From Emiliania huxleyi CCMP1516 (Eukaryota; Haptophyta; Isochrysidales; Noelaerhabdaceae), in NCBI RefSeq assembly GCF_000372725.1, contig NW_005199770.1, positions 695,632-759,631 on the forward strand: a DNA stretch of 64,000 nt, given 5' to 3'. The notes below the pieces were generated by a model. It had not been told where the DNA came from. It searched no databases and saw nothing but the letters and a program-made list of their open reading frames with translations. This document shows, piece by piece, positions 20,957 through 30,019 of the stretch (position 1 is the first letter of the stretch; each line of letters begins with the position of its first letter). The position numbers and the translations under genes are program-made.

Positions 20957-22262
20957 CTACTTCGTTGGCCAGCTGATTCCGTCCACGGTCGGCTCCCCCC
21001 CCACAGGTAGCCACCACAGCAACCTGCTCTTGCCAAACACCTGCTCCAAGTTGTCGACCGCGCCGACGTCGAAGCGCGTGCAATGGGGCTCGAGGGTCGT
21101 GGCGTTTCGCATCACTAACCTGCGCGTGGGGGTGTGTCGCCAGTGACCGTGGCGACATCGCGACGCGTCTCTACTGCCGCCCGAGGCACCGAAGGTGGTA
21201 TCCCGCAAAGGCAAAGAGCAGCCCGCCGACGACAACGTCTACAAAGGCGGTGACGTCTGCGAACGGGAGGCATAAGTTGGACCAGAAGAGGCGACTGATG
21301 CTGCCACACATGCTCGGGCACGCCTTCAGCAGCGATATCAGAGCTTCCGCACGCTGCAAACAGCATGTAGGCGGGCGAGACGAGGAGCGTAACAGTGGCC
21401 GTGTTGCCTGCTGCTCCCTCCGCCAATTTGCTCTGCGGGAAGTGGAAGAGGATCCTGCTCGCAATCAGGGAGAGGCAGCCGCAGTAGGAGAGAAAAAGAA
21501 GGAAGCCCTTGCGGTTGTGCAGGCCAATGGGCACGCCCAGCCAGCCGCAGTAATGGTCGAAGCCCAGCACCACCTGCGGGCGGCAGCTTGGGTGGCCCTT
21601 TGGGCGAGCCATGCTCAGTCCTCCGTGCGCCCCCTAAAGTGCCCGGCTATGTGAGGAGTTGTGCGGGGCTTACCTGTCCATCCCACTCCCGAGCACGAGG
21701 CGGCAGCGGCTGCCCCGTACGCTTGTCCGCCACCCAACCGTCCAAAATTGCTGAGGGATCGACCGGACTTGGCCGTGCCCATAGCACAGTGGCGCCTGAA
21801 CACAGCGCCAGCGCCAACACGGCGTGACCGACCTGGAGGATGAAGAGAGAGTGATAAATGCACAGCGCAGGCCGCGACGGGGCCAAGTGAACGTCTTCCG
21901 CATCTGTTCTGGCCAACCACAAACGTCGGGAGCGGCACCTAGGGGAGGCTAAGATAGACGTCTCCATATATGTGAGCCGTGCGGGCGGTGCGAGCTTGGA
22001 CTCAAAGTCGGTTCTCACTCTCTCTCTCCATGTAAACGGCCGGTCGCCACGCGTGGGTTATGTTTTGTGTGAGCGGCGCCTTCCCCCGCCCAGCGCAAAC
22101 GATGAGCCAGTAATTGAAGCTTACCAGTGCGGCGATGGCGCACTTTGCGAGCGCGGCAATCTCTCGTCGGCAGGGACGCAGGGGGCGATATGGCATCGGC
22201 GCCAACAATGCACCAAGCAGCACGAACTCGTCCGTCCATCTCATCTCGTCGTCGGCAAACAC
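20957..22262 (-). CDS. DHHC-family palmitoyltransferase-like protein with DHYC motif
   Basis: A multi-exon membrane protein. Segments seen in order: TM 1 (AKCAIAALVSFNYWLIVCAG, about 22150-22080), TM 2 (VGHAVLALALCSGATVLWA, about 21840), then the linker PLPPRAREWDGQ joined by a clear GT-AG intron to VVLGFDHYCGWLGVPIGLHN, TM 3 after it, TM 4 (FVDVVVGGLLFAFAGY, about 21230) and the C-terminal TTLEPH and DNLEQVFG motifs, stop at 20957. DHYC is an accepted active-site variant in this family. The surrounding Cys-rich zinc-binding residues are missing: the segment before DHYC has no Cys. The joins at the 5' end are approximate. The start lies only 33 nt from the divergent gene at 22295. Confidence 0.72.
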
Positions 22263-22294
22263 CGACGCGCTCAGACGGCGGTGTTGCCGACGAG

Positions 22295-23109
22295 ATGAAG
22301 ACCGCTGAGAGCGAGGCCATCCCTGTCGGCGAGGTAGTGGCGACCGAGCCCGTTCCGGCGGTAGTACCCGCTCAGCGGGTCTCCGCTACACTGTCCCCGG
22401 CTGGCACTCCGATATCGATGACGGGGACGCCACCCGGCGCACCTGACGGAGGTGCGTGCAATGAGCCGTCTCCCGCTCCGAGTCTGCGCCCCGCCCAGCC
22501 TATTAGTATTACTCTGTAGGCGTGTGGTCTACGGAGCAGTACTCTGGGATGGTTACGCTGATCATCTTCGCGGTGGTCTTCTTTCTCTTCACGCTGGAGT
22601 CTAGATGCACTATGCTGAACTCGTATCCCTGTACTCGCTCATGGCCCCGTCGAGGCTGGGCAGGGCGTGCACCATCATGTGTAAGTGCGTCTTCACCTCG
22701 CGTCCCTTGCTTGACCACACGCAGGCCGGCGTCTTGCGGAGCGTTCTGCTGCCCGTGCGACACCCGTGAGCGCGATCAAAAGAGAAGATGGGATCGAGAG
22801 GCAAAAGCAGCCAGGCCGCGACTTGACAGCGATGCATTCACGAGTAAGAGCTCGAAGCACAGAGCAACATACACAACGTTTTGGGACTCGGAGAGGGCTG
22901 TCTGTCACACTTCCGCAACTTCCCAAGCGTATCATGCAGTGTGCCACTTCCCACGGGTCGCGCCCCCGACGCGCACTCTCACCCACCCATCCCGCCCGCG
23001 TCCAGGTGCCGTGTACAGGGCCCCCGACGGGCGTAAGTTCACCGCCTCTGGCGCCCTGGTCCCGCCAAACGAGTGCTGTGGGTTTCCGTGCGGTGGGCCC
23101 GCCGCGTGA
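22295..23109 (+). CDS. Small single-TM protein with Cys-rich tail
   Basis: Exons 22295-22451, 22520 to about 22622, 22725-22765 and 23006-23109. The first join (GT-AG) gives GAPDGGVWSTEQYSG, then the membrane helix MVTLIIFAVVFFLFTL. The third exon gives PASCGAFCCPCDT, and the last AVYRAPDGRKFTASG and NECCGFPCGG. Each join keeps frame, which supports the model; the donor of exon 2 is uncertain (22599 or 22623). The N-terminal 50 residues are Pro/Val/Thr-rich. I know no family with this layout. It shares a short divergent promoter with the DHYC gene and is convergent with the NFU gene 155 nt away. Confidence 0.55.
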
Positions 23110-23263
23110 ACGAGCGTGGCGGCGCTGGCGCTGGCGGCCGGGGGCAGCCGCGCCGGCCCGGGGGGGCGCGGCCCGCGCGCTTTTCCGCTGCGAAGCTTTG
23201 CCCCGGTCGCCATGTCACTACTGTTTTCTGTGTGGCTCTTACGGACATACCCGCCCAGAAGTG

Positions 23264-24488
23264 TCAAACGAACTCCACCTTTTCGATCAGCGGGCTGTCT
23301 CGCAGCGCGAGCTCGACCCCAAACTTGATCTTGTCGGGGCCGCTGTACTTGAGCTGCACGGTCGAGCCCGCCGCGCTCACAACCTCAACGCTGCCGCCCA
23401 GCCCCAGGATCGCGGGCATGATTTGCTCGAGCGCCGCGTTCGCGACAGACACGTCGAGCGCGCCGTCCGCCTCGTCGTCGTCGTCGTCGTCGTCGTCGTC
23501 ATCAGGTTGGACGGCGACTACGTCGCCTGCGGGCGGTGCGGGTTTCAGCGGTGAGAGCGGCAATCGCAGCGAGGAGAGGGCGGCAGGGAGGGGCCGCGGG
23601 TGTGTGGGCGCCGAGCGAGCCAAACTTCTCGCGCAGCACGCGCTCGATGCCCATCTTCATCGTGACCGTGGACGAGGGGCAGGAGCCGCAGGCGCCTTCG
23701 AGCCGCAGGTACACGTTGCGCATCGCGGCGTCGACCGAGACGACCGCCACGTTGCCGCCATCCGCAACGAGGTAGGGCCGCACCTGTTCATGGTTGCGCG
23801 CGCGAGTGTGAGCAGACTGTCCACAGCCCAGCAGCGGCGGCGAGGGCCGAGCCTCGTTCAGGACAGAGTCGACGGCGGCGGCGGTGAGCTCGAGGCCCGA
23901 CGCCGCGGCGGAGGAGGCGGCGGCGCCGCTCGCCGCCGCCTCGAACGGGCTCGCGCGCTCCCCAGGTGATGAGGACTCGACTGCAGACTGCTCCGGCTCT
24001 CCCGTCGCACTACCCATCGCGGCGCTGGCGCGCGGGCGGGCGCTGGATATGGGCGCGAAGACGGCCGATCGGAGGGCGTCGGCCCACTCCTGCGCGCGGC
24101 CGTCGTTTCCCTCGGGCGTGCGGCCTAGGCTCCGGATCCATGCCCGCTTCACCTCCTCCATCTCGCGACGAGCAGGCGACGAGAAGTCCTGAAGTCGGAC
24201 GGCGCTCACGCGATCCGGCATCGCTTCGCGATGCGCCCGCAGCGAGACCGCAACGTTTCGCGACGTGCCCACGTAGAGGACCTCGCCAGCGTCGTCCTCG
24301 ATGGTGTACACCGCCGCCACACTGCACCCCATGCCGAGCCGCTGCAGAGCCTCGCCAATCGGGAGGCTCGCCGCTCCGTCAAACAAAGTCTCCGGCGGCG
24401 CACACATGGCCACCGGCGGGAGGCGGTGGGCGGCAAGCCTCGCTGTCACGGCCAGCAGCGCGGGCGAAAGCAGGTGGTACACACACAT
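23264..24488 (-). CDS. GIY-YIG domain fused to NifU-like (NFU) Fe-S scaffold, plastid type
   Basis: About 356 residues from exons 24488-23853, 23783-23612 and 23526-23264; both introns are GC-AG (69 and 85 nt). The chosen start gives [20 protein letters not shown], a signal-like leader; an upstream in-frame ATG is at 24554. Residues about 55-110 form a GIY-YIG module ([20 protein letters not shown]). An Ala/Ser linker leads to the NifU domain ([14 protein letters not shown]) with the cluster-binding CGSCPSS, then a poly-Asp stretch and a second, Cys-less NifU repeat ([19 protein letters not shown]). The two-NifU layout with the second copy lacking CxxC is that of plant plastid NFU1-3 proteins, which transfer Fe-S clusters. 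The GIY-YIG fusion is the odd part. Plastid location is inference. Confidence 0.85.
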
Positions 24489-24599
24489 CTGGCCTGCAGT
24501 CTCGCCAATTCTCGCAGTGAGACCTTTAGCCTCCTCGCCTGGTCTTCTCGTCACTGGAAAAAGAAAGAAATCGCGCCATTGTTGTTGTAAAGCGAAGTA

Positions 24600-24672
24600 G
24601 ACTTAAAATCCCTGTGTGGTGGCGGCGTGCCGTCCTCCCATCCCTCCCTGGGGTTGTCCTTTCTTTCTTTTT
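24600..24672 (+). repeat. Repeat A copy upstream of the NFU gene
   Basis: ACTTAAAATCCCTGTGTGGT through CCATCCCTCCCTGGGG to TTTCTTTCTTTTT. It lies about 110 nt upstream of the NFU start, in the same relation to the gene as the copy at 5341. 24673-24930 holds no supported gene. Confidence 0.85.
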
Positions 24673-24933
24673 AGCGAAGTAGACGCCGTCGCCAACTGTC
24701 ATGTCGGTAGCCGCTCTGCACCGCTCGCTGCTGGAGCGCGGTTGATCGCGGCGCCGACGCCGCGGCGGCTCCATCTCGCGCGGCGAGAGACGGCGCTGCA
24801 TCGGCGCCAAAACAAACGGGAGGTCGCGGCGCGGCCGCGGCAGCAAAAACATCGACGTTCGCTTCTGCTTCTCGTCTCGTCTCGTCTTGTCGCAGGCGCA
24901 CACGCGCGCGATCCGCGTCGCTCCGCGAGGACA

Positions 24934-25034
24934 CGACCACCGGGATTCGAACCGGCGGCATAAACGACCACCGGGATTCGAACCGGCGGCATAAGAGAGC
25001 CGGCTCGAACGCCGGCCGATCGTGCCACGGAGTC
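24934..25034 (-). repeat. Tandem tRNA-like 3' half (doubled B box)
   Basis: A 31-nt unit with a perfect Pol III B-box on the minus strand (GGTTCGAATCC) is tandemly doubled at 24934-24964 and 24965-24994. Upstream on the minus strand GACTCCGTGGC resembles the 5' end of an Arg-type tRNA, but the D arm does not pair and the acceptor has two mismatches. It looks like a tRNA relic or the head of a tRNA-derived element. Confidence 0.45.
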
Positions 25035-25917
25035 ATGGAGGTCTTGTACGCTCTGCAAGACCGGCTCATGATATATGACTGGTTTTGTCCGCGGGCGCGA
25101 GGGCACTGCGGAGACGGGCGGCGGCGGCGGAGGCGGCTGCAGCAGCACACGGGCTGGCGGCGGCGCGCGGACGGTGGCGGCGGCGCGCGGACGGCGGCGG
25201 CGACGCGGCGGCACTGCTCCTCTGCTGCTGCTGATGACAATGATGCTGCTCCTGCTGCCCCTCCTGCCCGCCAGCTGCCCGCACGCTCGGTGTTATCTCT
25301 TCACCTTCACACTGTTCGAGTCATAGGTGCAGCGCGATCAGCGCTGAGCTGCTGATGGAGTGATTAATTATTAATAGTCTGTATTCCAGAATTCCGTTGG
25401 GGGGAGGTATTCAGTCGGGGGCATTAATAATCGTCGGGCGAGGGCGCGGCGCGGCGGCGGGCGGCGCGGAGCGGGGCGGCGCGACCATCTGTCCTGACCG
25501 GGGCCTCTGGTCTTTGATGCAGAACAATGGTGGCGCCGCCCTCGGGGACAGTGGTCAGTGCCGACGGGACGCGGCTCGAGAGACGACTCCCGCGAAAGCA
25601 CGGCTGGCATCCGTGGCGTGGGGCTCGCCTTCGAAAAGTCGGGCATGGCTCTCCCCGCAACTCTATCGCTAACACGCGCGCACCACCGAGACTGTGGTGG
25701 GCGCGCTGCGGTCGCACGTCTACCTCCGTCATAGTGCCACGACGTGCGGCCTAGAACTAGCACACGCGCTTCTGCTCGCAAACACTCACCCAATGAATTG
25801 TCGTCACCTGTGAGTGCGAGATAGGGCTAGCAGTAGGCAGCTAGCCTCTGAGGAGGGCGTCCATAGACACCTCACTAGACCCCACACACGGTCTCGTCCG
25901 TGCCTCGCCGGCCGGAG
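25035..25917. other. Stretch without a supported gene
   Basis: GC-rich simple repeats (GGCGGCGCGCGGACG, 25150-25200) and open frames of low complexity on both strands, including a Leu-rich one ending at 25326. No domain is recognised. Confidence 0.5.
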
Positions 25918-26222
25918 AGATTGCTGGAGGTAGAGCAAGCCTGCTCTAGCCTCGCATGTCACTTCCTGTTGTCTGTTGTTTGTTGTGCCCTTGTTTGTTC
26001 TCTTGGCACCTTGGAGTGCTGGGGGGCGACAGGGAGGATGTGGCCTTGAGTTATGTGTACGCCTACTCAGGGTGTGTGGCAGCCCGCTGGCTGTGTGTCT
26101 TATGAGCCTGTTTGCGTCTGTGTGTCGCTCGTGTGTGTCGTCATCATCTGTCTAGCGTCCACCCATACCGCGTTGGTGTCCAGTCCGAGCCTGGCTGTTC
26201 TTCACCTTTCTACCTACCTACC
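25918..26222 (+). repeat. Dispersed repeat B, copy 2
   Basis: An inverted partner of 10013-10312 (see there), about 90% identical by eye. Confidence 0.85.
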
Positions 26223-26273
26223 TTTTGTTAGGATAACTGATCGTCTTGCAAATCCTGCTCGTGCAGGTGGGTT

Positions 26274-26585
26274 GTGAACAGGGTCAGGCGCAAAGCGCAG
26301 GCTGAGAGCGCGCTCCTCCTGCTGTCGTCGGACGCCGCCCTCCAGCTGGCCGGGCGGGTCGCCGTGTGGAGGGAGCAGGTGGTTCGGGTCATGGAGGCGG
26401 ATGCCAAGGAGGAGAAGGCGGAGGCGAAGGCTCGGCAGAGGGAGCGCGTCGCCGCCATCCTCGCGCGCACGGACGATGCGGGCGCGGGCGCGGGGCCCGC
26501 GGGGGTGGAGGAGGCGCTCAATTGCTGGGAGGAGGGTGCGTATGAGGCGGAGATGATGGAGGCGCTCGCCGCGTGCGGCGATTGA
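26274..26585 (+). CDS. Possible terminal exon, helical charged protein
   Basis: About 100 residues, strongly helical with heptad-like Leu/Val spacing: QAESALLLLSSDAALQLAG, then MEADAKEEKAEAKARQRERV, ending MMEALAACGD and stop. An acceptor-like CTCGTGCAG precedes it at about 26268. It has natural composition and could be the last exon of a gene whose 5' part was replaced by repeat B. No family is recognised. Confidence 0.35.
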   Translation: MNRVRRKAQAESALLLLSSDAALQLAGRVAVWREQVVRVMEADAKEEKAEAKARQRERVAAILARTDDAGAGAGPAGVEEALNCWEEGAYEAEMMEALAACGD

Positions 26586-26639
26586 GCGCCTCCCTCTCTC
26601 TCCGGCTGCGCGCCTGACCGGTGCGGCCTCCGAGTCGGC

Positions 26640-27115
26640 GTCTAGCGCGCGTGATAAGGTTTTTGCTAGCCTTCCCTGGGACCCCGTGTTGCGTGACTGT
26701 CTCTGTGCGATTCGGGCCCGGGGTTGTGCGTTTATGTGATCCTGAACCCTCTGCCGCTCCCAGCCGTGCTCGCCGAGCCTCCGCCGCCTCCACCTCGGCC
26801 TTCAATCTCAATGTCCCACCCCCCTGCGCGCGGGCCTTCTAGGCCCGCGGGTAGTCTCCCCCCATCCAGGGCCTCCAGGGCTCGCACCTCAACCTCTCAC
26901 AGACCAGCGCAAAGCGCCATAGGACGTATTTTCTTGTCAATAACAAGGTCTGTGAACAGCGTCTGGGTCCCCGTGTTGCATGTCTGACTGTCACTGTGCG
27001 ATTTCGACCCCCGGGGTTGTGCGTTTAAGACCAGCGCATAGTGCGTAGCACGCATTATTTTCTTCTCATAACAACACTGCTTCGGCAGCGTGCACCTCGA
27101 TCCTGTACCGTGTTT
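26640..27115 (+). repeat. Dispersed repeat E, copy 1 (5' flank of the gene at 27132)
   Basis: Shares with 56765-57040 blocks such as CTTCCCTGGGACCCCGTGTT, CGGGCCTTCTAGGCCCGCGG and GTAGTCTCCCCCCAT. Part of the unit is repeated internally (CTGACTGTCACTGTGCGATT near 26985). A looser relative is at 32450-32510. It ends in a TATTTTCTTCTCA block about 75 nt before the next start. Confidence 0.85.
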
Positions 27116-27131
27116 GTTATGACCCCCCCCG

Positions 27132-28590
27132 ATGAACACACCAGTGAGGGGTCCCGTACCATGCGGAATCGGCCCTATCCAGTGCTCAAGTGCTCAAGGC
27201 TGTGAACAGCGTCAGCCAACCCTGCTCGAGCCCTCCTTCTATGCGCTCTCCCTCTCGTCCTCGAATAACACGACAGGACGCCCGCTTACGCGTCCGACGC
27301 ACGCCCGATATAGGCTCGCGGCCTCCAAGTCGGAGCTGCAGGCGCGCCTGAAGCGCAACCTTTACGCGATCCACGAGAAGGAGCTCACCTTCTACATCCA
27401 GAACTGCCGCGCGCTCGGCACCATCTCCGTCTTCCTCGCCATCTTTGCGAACGGCTCCTTTTACGGCCGGTACGCCGCAAACTACCGCGTGCCGGACAGC
27501 AGCTTCCTGCAGGTGTGGAACGTCTTCACGATGCTCGCGATGATGCTTGAGCTCGTCGTTGTGTGCAAGACGACGCAGCTCACCATCTTCATGCCCGGCC
27601 TCTCCCTCCGCGGGCCCGAGGGCTCGGTGTCACGCGCCGTCGGCATCATGCGCGAGGAGCACGAGAAGGTCGTTCGCTTCTTTGGCGCGGGCATCCTCTG
27701 CTTTGTCTTCTCGGCGATGTGCCAGTGCTGGATCCTCTTCGGCTTCTACGACAAGGACTACTGCGTCGCCGCGGGCGGGCGGTGGGTGGAGGACGGCGAT
27801 CTACCGCTCCGCCCCGGCACACCGCGATGCGACTTTGTGCGCCCCATCCCGCCACTCACTCCGCCCTGCCTCACCATTGCATCCCTCTGCCTCACCGCCC
27901 CCCCCTGCCCGAACTCGCCGCTCGCTCGCCCGCCCCCCGGCCGCGCGCCCCCTGCGCCACGCCTCGCGCGGAAGCCCTTCTCTCCTGTCGCCCCGGTGCC
28001 GTCGCGCCCACACCGACCCAGACACCGACCCAAGCGGCGCTTTGCGACTTGCGCGCAGACGCGAGCATTGAGAGATCGAAAAGACGAGCCGCACTCCTCT
28101 CTCGCTCTACCCCAAACGCCCCCCCCACCCGCCACCCCCCCCCCCCCCCCGATTCCCACAGAACGCGACCCCCCCGAGCAGCCCCCCCTCGAGCGAGGCG
28201 GAGTGCCCCGGCTGGCAGGTCCTTTTGCTTTAATCTCACGCCCCCCACAACAAACACGCCACGACTCACAGCACACGCCACGACTCCCACAAACTCCACT
28301 CTCTCTCGCCCACCCCCCCCACACACACACAACGGCGCGGCTGCATATGGACGAATCGCCCCCCCTCTTCCCTAGAGCGCCAATCCGCCCTTTCTTTGCA
28401 GGTGGTCTGCGACCTCTGGGGCAGGGGATACTCGACCGACCAATACCTCGCACTACCGCTAATCGGCCTGCTCGGCCTGAGCCTCGTCGCCATGGCGCAC
28501 GTTACCTGCCGCCTGAGGAGAGAGGTGCCGCCGCCGCGAAGGCACCCGAACGAGGACAGGGGGGGCGGCGGCGTGCGGCGGAGTGGCTAG
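27132..28590 (+). CDS. Multi-pass membrane protein, Orai-like (tentative)
   Basis: Exons 27132-27785 and 28402-28590 (about 280 residues), joined over a 616-nt C-rich GT-AG intron to give AAGGRW-VVCDLWGRGY. Four hydrophobic segments: ALGTISVFLAIFANGSF, VWNVFTMLAMMLELVVV, FFGAGILCFVFSAMCQCWIL and ALPLIGLLGLSLVAMAHV. The loop IFMPGLSLRGPEGSVSRAV after TM 2 resembles a motif I associate with Orai-type calcium channel homologues of algae and oomycetes, and the spacing of four TMs fits. That assignment is from memory and weak. The start at 27132 lies at the edge of repeat E and the first ~60 residues are doubtful. Stop at 28588-28590. Confidence 0.5.
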
Positions 28591-28647
28591 ATAGAACGCG
28601 AGACGCGTGGTGGGCAGCGGTGTTTTCTTTCTCCATGTGGTTCTTCG

Positions 28648-28690
28648 CGCGAGTAAGAAAGAAAGCAGACACAAGGGAGGGATGGGAGCC
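28648..28690 (-). repeat. Fragment of repeat A
   Basis: AGAAAGAAAGCAGACAC followed by AAGGGAGGGATGGGAG, the tail half of repeat A in sense orientation ahead of the coding region that follows. Confidence 0.6.
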
Positions 28691-28956
28691 GGAGACTTCA
28701 TTGAATTCTTCTCGTCAGCGCTCTCGCCTCTGGGCTCGGCTGCGGCGGGTGGAGCAGGCGGTTCAAGGCTTGCCGTCGGAGAAGAGGGCGGCGCTGGAGG
28801 CACGTCCTCCCAGGACGGTCCAGTACGCGAGCGCAGAGCGAGCCAGGAAAGGAGCGGCCCCGATTACGATGAATCCGATGGTTATGGGGCCCATGATGGC
28901 CAACTCGGGCGGCCTCGACTTTCTCGACGACTTTCTCGGGCTATTCGACACCGAAT

Positions 28957-29416
28957 GTGAGCAGCGCCAGCGGCCCCACGCCCGTGCGCACCGGCGCGCC
29001 GCCGCTGGTGGAAGTGGACGCCGCCCCACCGCTAGGGCCCTTCCTGCTCGCCATCGTCGTGTGCTCCTTCTCCTTTCTCGGGCTGACCATCTCCTCTCTC
29101 ATCCTCACCGTGTCGTTTGTACCGACACACTGGTCCATGAAGGTCATCTGGACCTGCTCGCTGCTCGCGCTGGCGCCGCGACAACAACCGCCGCCGCTCG
29201 CTTCGCAGCCGCCACGTACCCACTCACCCGCCCCGAATTGAACAGGTGGCCTCCGGGATCTTCCTGGTCGAGCCACGCCCCTCGCACTGGCTCGCCACAT
29301 TTGGGCAGGTGCGCCACTTCCTGTGGCGCGCGTCGGGCGGGGAGCTTCGACGCCGCCTCCGCCGCTGGTGGCGCTGGCGGAAAAAGTATGCCATGAAGAC
29401 AAAGCTGAACGTGTGA
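28957..29416 (+). CDS. C-terminal part of a small membrane protein
   Basis: An exon (frame open to about 29172) has GAPPLVEVDAAPPLG, then a long hydrophobic stretch (LLAIVVCSFSFLGLTISSLI and HWSMKVIWTCSLLAL). A GC-AG intron (29173-29245) joins VASGIFLVEPRPSHWLATFG and a Trp/Arg-rich tail ending KKYAMKTKLNV with stop at 29414-29416. The 5' end is not resolved. A frame just upstream (28870-28955, MNPMVMGPMMANSGG and GLDFLDDFLGLFD) may be an earlier exon, as may MGAGDFIEFFSSALSP at 28682. It is not part of the Orai-like gene, which has its own stop at 28590. Function unknown. Confidence 0.45.
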
Positions 29417-30019
29417 GAGAGGCCGCTCCTCTCCCTCCGTCTGCACACCGCACGCTTTCGTACAGTGTGGTCTCAGGCATCGAGTCTCGCCATGTACACG
29501 GTAGTCCCCAGCCTCCTCCACTGCATATCCCTGGAACAGTGGAGCGGCTCAAGCGTCACACCCTGTCGAGGCTCGAGCGTCGTCTCAGGAGACTCAGCCC
29601 TCAGCGGCCCCGCCCCTCGCCTGTGTTATGAATCTGTGGTTCTCTCTCCATTCTCTATATCCCCTCGTAGCTCGTTTTCGTTCTTATCTCAGCTATAACT
29701 AGCAAAATGGCGAGCGAAAGGCCTCAGCTTCGTTCAAGGGGCAAGAACAACGAGATATCGGGCAGTCCCGCCCCACACACAAAAGCTCTAGCTCTGCGAC
29801 TTGTCGCGCACGGCAGATCGGACCCAGCGCGCCGCAGACGGAGAGAGCCCGCGAGACCCAACCGCGTGCATGCACAGATCTCATGCCAGGGAAGGGGGTA
29901 TGGGAGAGGTGGGAGCAGCACATGTCTCACATGGGGAGAAGTCGAGGTCCATGGGGGTGTGGGGGGTGTGGGGGGAACATGCGGAAGCATGGGGTAGCTC
30001 GTCGCCTCCTCCCGCACCC
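29417..30019. other. Intergenic stretch between convergent genes
   Basis: No supported gene. It contains GGGGGTGT repeats near 29955-29985. Confidence 0.5.

Noticed and set aside
24965-25034. A functional tRNA gene
   Set aside because: The T arm and 5' end look right, but the D arm does not pair, the anticodon stem is short, and the acceptor has two mismatches.
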